Position numbers and translations under genes: made by a program
Assembly: GCF_900099925.1 (NCBI RefSeq)
Contig: NZ_FNDE01000017.1
Coordinates: 1-64,000, forward strand
Reading direction: 5' to 3'
Origin: Aneurinibacillus thermoaerophilus
GTDB lineage: Bacteria; Bacillota; Bacilli; Aneurinibacillales; Aneurinibacillaceae
Length of the DNA: 64,000 nt
The notes under the pieces: model-generated
Databases searched by the model: none
What the model was told of the DNA's origin: nothing
Seen by the model: only the letters and a program-made list of their open reading frames with translations
In this document: positions 58,408-64,000 of the stretch, piece after piece
Layout: every line of letters starts with the position of its first letter
How positions within the stretch are numbered: position 1 is the first letter of the stretch

Positions 58408-58499
58408 GTATACGAATGGGGGGCTTGCCCCCCATTCGAAATGTAAGGGGCACATTGTCGCGTTGTCGCGCGAAAGCATTGCCTGGAAGGAGTGGGAAC

Positions 58500-59378
58500 A
58501 TGGAACTGGTACAGCAGCTTATAAACGGTATTTCACTAGGAAGTATTTATGCTTTAATTGCACTTGGTTATACGATGGTTTATGGAATTATTAAGCTCAT
58601 TAATTTTGCACATGGCGATGTTTTCATGGTGGGTGCTTTTGTTGGATTTTATGCGGTTACCGTCATGGGGCTGAGTTTTTTTCCTGCACTGTTGTTCGCG
58701 ATGGTCGTCTGCGCGATTTTCGGCGTGTTGATTGAGCGGATCGCATATAAGCCGCTGCGCAATGCGACAAGAATCGCCGCTCTGATTACAGCTATTGGCG
58801 TCTCGTTGTTCATTGAATATAGCACGGTTTATATAAGGGGAGCACAACCGGAAGCGTATCCGGCTGATGTGATTCCGAATAAAAGCTTTGAAATTTTTGG
58901 AGTGACCGTTAATAGTCAGTCGTTATTCATTCTCGGCGTTTCGCTTGCGTTGATGGTTATTCTGCAATTTATTGTGCACAAAACAAAAATAGGAAAAGCA
59001 ATGAGAGCGGTTTCATACGATGCAGAAGCTGCTCGTTTGATGGGAATTAATGTCGACAATACCATCTCGGCAACGTTTGCGATCGGATCGGCGTTGGCCG
59101 GCGCGGCTGGCGTTATTTTCGGAATTTATTATGTCAAAATTGACCCGCTAATGGGGATTATTCCAGGCCTTAAAGCGTTTGTTGCAGCGGTGCTGGGCGG
59201 TATCGGAATTATTCCAGGCGCGATGGTGGGCGGCTTGGTCCTTGGCGTGGTGGAATCTTTGGTCAGCGCTGTCGGATATTCGCTGTGGAGAGATGGGGTT
59301 GCTTTTGTCGTTTTGATTCTAATTCTGATTTTTAAGCCGTACGGATTGTTTGGCAAAAACGTCAGGGAGAAAGTGTAG
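58500..59378 (+). CDS. livH: Branched-chain amino-acid ABC permease LivH
   Basis: 292 residues, about eight membrane segments, MELVQQLINGISLGSIYAL then IALGYTMVYGIIKLINFAHG, the LivH N-terminal signature. ATG 58500 follows GGAAGGAG; the frame upstream is not coding. Confidence 0.95.
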   Translation: MELVQQLINGISLGSIYALIALGYTMVYGIIKLINFAHGDVFMVGAFVGFYAVTVMGLSFFPALLFAMVVCAIFGVLIERIAYKPLRNATRIAALITAIGVSLFIEYSTVYIRGAQPEAYPADVIPNKSFEIFGVTVNSQSLFILGVSLALMVILQFIVHKTKIGKAMRAVSYDAEAARLMGINVDNTISATFAIGSALAGAAGVIFGIYYVKIDPLMGIIPGLKAFVAAVLGGIGIIPGAMVGGLVLGVVESLVSAVGYSLWRDGVAFVVLILILIFKPYGLFGKNVREKV

Positions 59379-59392
59379 AGGGGGGGAGAAAA

Positions 59393-60364
59393 ATGCAACG
59401 GAAGAGAGTGAAAGGTTTCTGGTTATCCATTCTCCTTGCCATTGCTTTTTATGCAGTTATTCAATATCTTATATCTTTTTCTATGCTTAATACGTTTTAT
59501 GAGAATACGCTGTACTTTATATGTATCAATATTATCCTCGCTGTTAGTCTTCACTTGGTTATCGGTATCACGGGCCAGTTCTCCATCGGGCATGCTGGCT
59601 TTTTGGCTGTTGGTGCTTATATTTCGGCCATTTGTACAATGAAATTAGAGCTGCCATTTAGCGTAGCGTTAATTGCCGGGGGGATTGTAGCGGCTATAGC
59701 CGGATTGGTTGTCGGCATCCCCAGCTTACGGCTTAAAGGGGATTATTTGGCAATTGCAACATTAGGCTTTGGTGAAATTATTCGAATTACTTTTTTGAAC
59801 ATTGATTATGTAGGCGGAGCCAGTGGGATGCAAGTATCCCATATGACAGATTGGACCACGCTATTCGTTTGCCTGTTGATTACGATTATCGTAATTATCA
59901 ACTTTACGAATTCTACGCATGGGAGGGCGTGCATTTCGGTTAGAGAGGATGAAATTGCGGCCGATGCTATGGGAGTGAATACGACATACTACAAGGTCAT
60001 TGCCTTTGTCCTGGGTTCTTTCTTTGCGGGAATTGCCGGTGGATTGTATGCACATAACTTCTATATCATTCAGCCCACAAACTTTGGCTTTTTAAAATCG
60101 TTTGATATTTTGATTTTTGTTGTGTTAGGTGGCTTGGGAAGCATGTCGGGCGCGGTGATTTCCGCTATTTTATTAACGATTGTGTCTACCTTCTTGCAGG
60201 ATTATCCAGAAACGCGGATGATTATTTACAGTTTGGTTTTAATTATTGTGATGATTTATCGCCCGCAGGGATTGATGGGTACGAAGGAAATTACGGAACT
60301 CTTTAAGAAGAAACGCACAGGCATCGAAGGAGGAGAACCAGGTGGCAAACACACCGCTGCTTAA
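59393..60364 (+). CDS. livM: Branched-chain amino-acid ABC permease LivM
   Basis: 323 residues, about nine to ten membrane segments. GITGQFSIGHAGFLAVGAY is the LivM signature; SVREDEIAADAMGVN forms the cytoplasmic EAA-like loop. Start preceded by GGGGGGAG. Overlaps livG by 23 bases. Confidence 0.95.
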   Translation: MQRKRVKGFWLSILLAIAFYAVIQYLISFSMLNTFYENTLYFICINIILAVSLHLVIGITGQFSIGHAGFLAVGAYISAICTMKLELPFSVALIAGGIVAAIAGLVVGIPSLRLKGDYLAIATLGFGEIIRITFLNIDYVGGASGMQVSHMTDWTTLFVCLLITIIVIINFTNSTHGRACISVREDEIAADAMGVNTTYYKVIAFVLGSFFAGIAGGLYAHNFYIIQPTNFGFLKSFDILIFVVLGGLGSMSGAVISAILLTIVSTFLQDYPETRMIIYSLVLIIVMIYRPQGLMGTKEITELFKKKRTGIEGGEPGGKHTAA

Positions 60365-61118
60365 AGTAGACAGCGTCGGCATTCAATTTGGCGGGCTAAA
60401 GGCCGTCTCTGGTGTAAATGTGGAACTGTATCACGGGGAGCTTGTTGGACTTATCGGTCCGAATGGAGCTGGAAAAACAACATTTTTTAACCTTTTAACA
60501 GGCGTATATGTACCGACGGAAGGGCACATTTTTCTGAATGACGAAAAGTTGAACGGACTTGTACCATATCAAATCACCCGTAAGGGAATTAGCCGGACAT
60601 TTCAGAATATTCGTCTGTTTGGTGATCTGTCGGTGCTTGACAACGTCAAGGTCGCTTACCACTCGCTTGCGAAACATTCGATTGTCAGTTCGATTCTCCG
60701 TTTGCCTTCCCATTTTTCCGGGGAGCGGGAGATGGAGAAGAAAGCGATTGAGTTTCTCAAAATTTTTAAGCTTGATAAACTGAAAGACGAGATGGCGAAA
60801 AATTTGCCGTACGGACAGCAACGTCGTCTGGAAATTGCCCGCGCGCTTGCGGCTCATCCGAAACTGCTTTTGCTTGATGAACCGGCGGCGGGGATGAATC
60901 CACAAGAAACGAAAGAGCTGATGGAGCTGATTGCGTTTATCCGCAAAGAGTTTAATCTTACCATCTTGTTGATTGAACACGACATGCCGCTTGTGATGGG
61001 CGTGTGCGAACGGATTTATGTTCTCGATCATGGACAATTAATTGCGCATGGCTCGCCGGAGGAGATCCGAAATAACCCGAAGGTGATTGAAGCGTATCTC
61101 GGCGAGGAGGTTTTGTAA
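60342..61118 (+). CDS. livG: Branched-chain amino-acid ABC ATPase LivG
   Basis: 258 residues, GTG start. Walker A GPNGAGKTT, NLPYGQQRRLEIARAL signature and Walker B LLLLDEPAAGMN; long insertion after the Q-loop typical of LivG. GGAGGAG precedes it. Confidence 0.95.
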   Translation: MANTPLLKVDSVGIQFGGLKAVSGVNVELYHGELVGLIGPNGAGKTTFFNLLTGVYVPTEGHIFLNDEKLNGLVPYQITRKGISRTFQNIRLFGDLSVLDNVKVAYHSLAKHSIVSSILRLPSHFSGEREMEKKAIEFLKIFKLDKLKDEMAKNLPYGQQRRLEIARALAAHPKLLLLDEPAAGMNPQETKELMELIAFIRKEFNLTILLIEHDMPLVMGVCERIYVLDHGQLIAHGSPEEIRNNPKVIEAYLGEEVL

Positions 61119-61825
61119 TGTTAAAGGTAGACAATATTGACGTATATTATGGAAATATTCAAGCATTGAAAAGTGTGTCATTGGAAGTGAATCAGGGGGA
61201 AATTGTGACGCTTATCGGGGCGAACGGAGCGGGAAAAAGTACGTTGCTTAAAACGATTTCCGGACTTCTAAAGCCAAGGCAGGGCAATATTGTATATCTT
61301 GACCAATTCATTGCGGGCAAACAGGCGCAGGCGATTGTAAAGCAAGGAATATCCCACGTACCGGAAGGGCGCCGTGTGTTTGCCAATATGACAGTGGAAG
61401 AAAACTTGGAACTGGGCGCGTTTTTGCGCCGCGACAAAGATGGTATGCGCAAGGATTTTGAGAAAGTATACGATTTGTTTCCGCGTCTGCTGGAACGCCG
61501 CAAACAATTGGCGGGCACGCTTTCCGGCGGAGAACAGCAAATGTTGGCGATGGGCAGGGCGCTGATGGCGCGTCCGAAGCTGCTCTTGCTTGATGAGCCA
61601 TCTATGGGACTTGCGCCTCTGCTTGTAAAAACCATTTTTCGTATTATTCAGGAAATTAATGAAGCAGGCACAACCATTCTTCTGGTAGAGCAGAATGCGC
61701 ATATGGCCCTTTCCGTAGCCAATCGGGCATACGTTCTCGAAACGGGCCGTGTTGTTCTTTCAGGCACAGCAGCCGAACTGAATGCCAGCGATGAGGTGAA
61801 GATGGCGTATTTAGGCGGACATTAA
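61118..61825 (+). CDS. livF: Branched-chain amino-acid ABC ATPase LivF
   Basis: 235 residues. Walker A GANGAGKST, signature LSGGEQQMLAMGRAL, Walker B LLLLDEPSMGLAP. Start overlaps the livG stop (TAATG). Confidence 0.95.
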   Translation: MLKVDNIDVYYGNIQALKSVSLEVNQGEIVTLIGANGAGKSTLLKTISGLLKPRQGNIVYLDQFIAGKQAQAIVKQGISHVPEGRRVFANMTVEENLELGAFLRRDKDGMRKDFEKVYDLFPRLLERRKQLAGTLSGGEQQMLAMGRALMARPKLLLLDEPSMGLAPLLVKTIFRIIQEINEAGTTILLVEQNAHMALSVANRAYVLETGRVVLSGTAAELNASDEVKMAYLGGH

Positions 61826-61830
61826 TACAA

Positions 61831-61899
61831 CATGCGGATTCTTCCTTTATGATGAAAGTTGCACGAATTTTTAAATAGAGGAAGAAATCCGCATATTTT
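61831..61899 (+). terminator. Terminator after livF
   Basis: ATGCGGATTCTTCCT and AGGAAGAAATCCGCAT form a long stem with a large loop, then ATTTTCTTTC. Confidence 0.7.
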
Positions 61900-62010
61900 C
61901 TTTCTATATATTTTTGTAATTCTACGTACTTGGGCATAAATTTTAGAGGAAAGCTATACTAAAGAAGTATGGTAAGATATAGGAAAATGATAAAAAGAAG
62001 AGGGATTATT

Positions 62011-63051
62011 ATGAGAAAAAAAGTATGGGCGGCATCGTTGCTTGCTTTGAGCCTGTCTTTTACCAGCGCTTGCGGACTGCTTGATAAGCTGGAAAACAAG
62101 AGGCAGCAAAATATGCCGAACATCGAAACGGCTACCGGAGCGGTTCCTGAATCGGTGTCCAAGTACGTAGCTCCCTTAACCGGTCTTCCCGTCGAGAGTG
62201 AAAACAAGGATCGCGTTGTGATGGTCATGGTGAATAACCATTCCAAGGCGCGGCCGCAGTCCGGATTAGATCAGGCTGATATGGTGTATGAGATGTTGGA
62301 AGAAGGGCTTATCACCCGGTTTATGGCGTTTTACCAAAGCAAGTCACCGAAAGTAGTTGGGCCTGTGCGCAGTATCCGTCCGTATAATATTGAAATCGGA
62401 CAAGGGTTTGACGCCATTATGTCGCATGCCGGAGGCAGCGTCGCCGCACTCAGCATGCTTCGCAGTGGCGATTATGCTGATATGGATGAAATTTACACAT
62501 ATCCAAAAGCTTACTGGCGCGATAAATCACGCAAAGCGCCGCACAATTTATATACAAACATTGAAAAGCTGCGTAAAGGAGCAGAAGAAAAAGGCTACAA
62601 CCTCGGGGGAGATATTCCAGTTTTCTTATTTAAAAAGGAAGATGAATCGGTAGAGGGAGAGCCAGGAACGAAAATCAGCATTCGCTATTCCAAAAGGAAT
62701 ACAGCGGGGTACGAATACGATCCGGCCACAAAACAGTACAAGCGGTTTACCGCAGGCAAACCTCATCTGGATAAAGAGACAGGCAAGCAATTGCTTGCGA
62801 CCAATGTGCTGGTCATTGCGGCGCACCATCGTGTATTGGACGGCGAAGGTCGCCTGGAAATTGATACGGAAGGGCCAGGAGAAGGTTATCTGTTTCAGCG
62901 CGGCAAGGCGCTAAAAATTACCTGGGAGCGGAAAGATGGGGCGATTCGCGCCTATCAAAATGGTGTAGAAGTACCGCTGTATCCCGGTACGACCTGGGTC
63001 AATGTTGTACCAACAACCCCGTCCTTCTCTGAACATATGACGTTTGAATAA
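62011..63051 (+). CDS. YerB-type DUF3048 lipoprotein
   Basis: 346 residues. Signal with lipobox TSAC (MRKKVWAASLLALSLSFTSAC). Mature part has the DUF3048 pattern: PLTGLP, VVMVMVNNHSKARPQSGLDQ, ADMVYEMLEEGLITRF, PVRSIRPYNIE. Surface-anchored; biochemical role not established. ATG 62011 has AGAAGAGGG upstream. Confidence 0.9.
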   Translation: MRKKVWAASLLALSLSFTSACGLLDKLENKRQQNMPNIETATGAVPESVSKYVAPLTGLPVESENKDRVVMVMVNNHSKARPQSGLDQADMVYEMLEEGLITRFMAFYQSKSPKVVGPVRSIRPYNIEIGQGFDAIMSHAGGSVAALSMLRSGDYADMDEIYTYPKAYWRDKSRKAPHNLYTNIEKLRKGAEEKGYNLGGDIPVFLFKKEDESVEGEPGTKISIRYSKRNTAGYEYDPATKQYKRFTAGKPHLDKETGKQLLATNVLVIAAHHRVLDGEGRLEIDTEGPGEGYLFQRGKALKITWERKDGAIRAYQNGVEVPLYPGTTWVNVVPTTPSFSEHMTFE

Positions 63052-63057
63052 GAAAGT

Positions 63058-63101
63058 GAATAGATCCACCCGTTTGGTTAACGTGGTGGATCTATTCATG
63101 A
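63058..63101. terminator. Bidirectional hairpin between convergent genes
   Basis: TGAATAGATCCACC and GGTGGATCTATTCA form a perfect 14-bp stem with a 14-base loop; no T-run on either side. Confidence 0.65.
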
Positions 63102-63119
63102 CCAGAGGATTTCTATTGT

Positions 63120-64000
63120 TTACTTTTTCGTTATGATAAATTTGCTCATCTCTTTCTCCAGTGTTTCAGACATATGAGCTAACGAAGAAGAATTTGCCGC
63201 CACTTCTTCAACGGTCGCCGACTGCTCTTCCGCTGAAGAAGCTACTTCTTGAGCGGCTGCTGCTGACGCTTGAGCAATGGTGGCGATTTCTTGCAACGAT
63301 TGCAAAATCTCTTGTGTATTGCTTTCTAACCTGTGAAAGATCTGCTCGATTTTTTTAATATTGTTTTCTGTCGCTCCAACTTTGGAGACAATGATGTCCA
63401 ATGATTTTCCACCATATTTGATGATATCAACTTGCTTTTCTATAGCACTGAAATTACTTTCCATTGTACGAATGGTAATGGCTGTTTCCGCCTGAATATC
63501 GCGAATCATTTCGGTTATTTTTTTGGCAGCTATATTTGATTCCTCGGCAAGTTTATGTACTTCATCCGCTACTACCGCGAATCCTTTGCCATGTTCACCT
63601 GCCCGTGCTGCTTCAACCGCCGCATTTAACGCCAAAAGATTGGTTTGGCTGGAGATGTCGGTAATCGTTGTAATAATTCCTCCGATTTCTTCCGAACGAC
63701 GTTCTAACTTTTGAATGGATTCAGTCGCTGAAGAAATCGTATCGCATACAACGTTAAGATGATGAATCGCTTCATGAATAGAACGGTTTCCTTCGTGGGC
63801 GGCGTTTGTTGCTTCTAAGGCATGTTCCATTGTCTTTTTCACTTGCTCATGTCCTTCTTTTGTTTCCTCCATTGCCTGTTCCATTTTCTCAAGAATGATG
63901 GAAGCCGCGTCGGCTTGACGGTTTGTTCCATCCGCCACTTCGTTAATGATAGTGGCAATCCGTTGGGAAGCTTCACCGCTTTGATTTGCGGAAGCTGATA
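63120..64000 (-). CDS. Methyl-accepting chemotaxis protein (partial, 5' end beyond window)
   Basis: 293 codons remain open to the window edge. The signalling hairpin tip is [30 protein letters not shown] (positions about 63580-63670), followed by [10 protein letters not shown], and the C-terminal helices have an Ala/Glu-rich adaptation region ([31 protein letters not shown] segment). No membrane or sensor part is in view, so membrane or soluble type is not decided. It ends with KFIITKK and has no C-terminal CheR-docking pentapeptide. Confidence 0.93.
   Translation of the reverse strand, partial: SASANQSGEASQRIATIINEVADGTNRQADAASIILEKMEQAMEETKEGHEQVKKTMEHALEATNAAHEGNRSIHEAIHHLNVVCDTISSATESIQKLERRSEEIGGIITTITDISSQTNLLALNAAVEAARAGEHGKGFAVVADEVHKLAEESNIAAKKITEMIRDIQAETAITIRTMESNFSAIEKQVDIIKYGGKSLDIIVSKVGATENNIKKIEQIFHRLESNTQEILQSLQEIATIAQASAAAAQEVASSAEEQSATVEEVAANSSSLAHMSETLEKEMSKFIITKK

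Overview
The window reads as a chromosomal segment of an endospore-forming, low-to-mid GC Firmicute of the Brevibacillus/Aneurinibacillus type (Paenibacillaceae or a close relative). This is inferred from Bacillus-like synteny (alr - ndoAI - ndoA - tex - cmpA - sprT-like - thiL - tsaE - tsaB - rimI - tsaD - ABC-F - tatC - groES - groEL), from sporulation genes (cmpA, YjcZ-type peptides) and from CIRCE, purine and ykkC-class regulation. No 16S gene is present, so the genus is not proven.

Region 1 (1-20 kb) is core genome: the end of an IS transposase, a basic hypothetical protein, alr, the EndoAI/EndoA toxin-antitoxin pair, tex, cmpA, thiL, the t6A genes tsaE-tsaB-tsaD with rimI, a large membrane protein, an ABC-F ATPase, a folate cyclo-ligase, a MoaB-like protein, tatC and the CIRCE-controlled groES-groEL. 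Just after tsaD lies a dense cluster of DnaA boxes.

Region 2 (about 19.95-37.26 kb) is a degenerate prophage inserted in the last codons of groEL, with 19/20 matching att sites at both ends. It keeps early genes (repressor, replication initiator with internal iterons, DnaB-like helicase, dUTPase, RuvC-like resolvase, ArpU). The integrase carries three frameshifts, the ImmA-type protease has a premature stop, and the morphogenesis genes are reduced to a damaged terminase joined to the tail of a ClpP-like protease. Between the resolvase and arpU sits a very AT-rich cargo operon: a frameshifted threonine-aldolase-like gene, an MFS transporter, two different ATP-grasp ligases and an ArsR-type regulator, with its own promoter and a palindromic operator candidate. 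It resembles a small peptide or amino-acid-conjugate biosynthesis and export locus and is the best candidate for an undescribed system here.

Region 3 (37.3-56.4 kb) is purine metabolism: a guanine-type riboswitch ahead of guaA and an NCS2 purine permease, an HD-GYP response regulator, three YjcZ-type sporulation peptides (one interrupted by a stop), then purEKB-CSQLFMNHD. The purE leader has a PurR operator at the promoter and a ykkC-class RNA, most likely PRPP-sensing, fused to a terminator. Two PRPP-responsive layers would therefore control IMP synthesis, while guanine controls the GMP branch and purine uptake.

Region 4 (56.4-64 kb) has two small membrane proteins, a complete branched-chain amino-acid ABC transporter (livJHMGF) with CodY-like sites upstream, a YerB-type DUF3048 lipoprotein, and the 3' part of a methyl-accepting chemotaxis protein. 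No rRNA, tRNA or CRISPR array was recognised.
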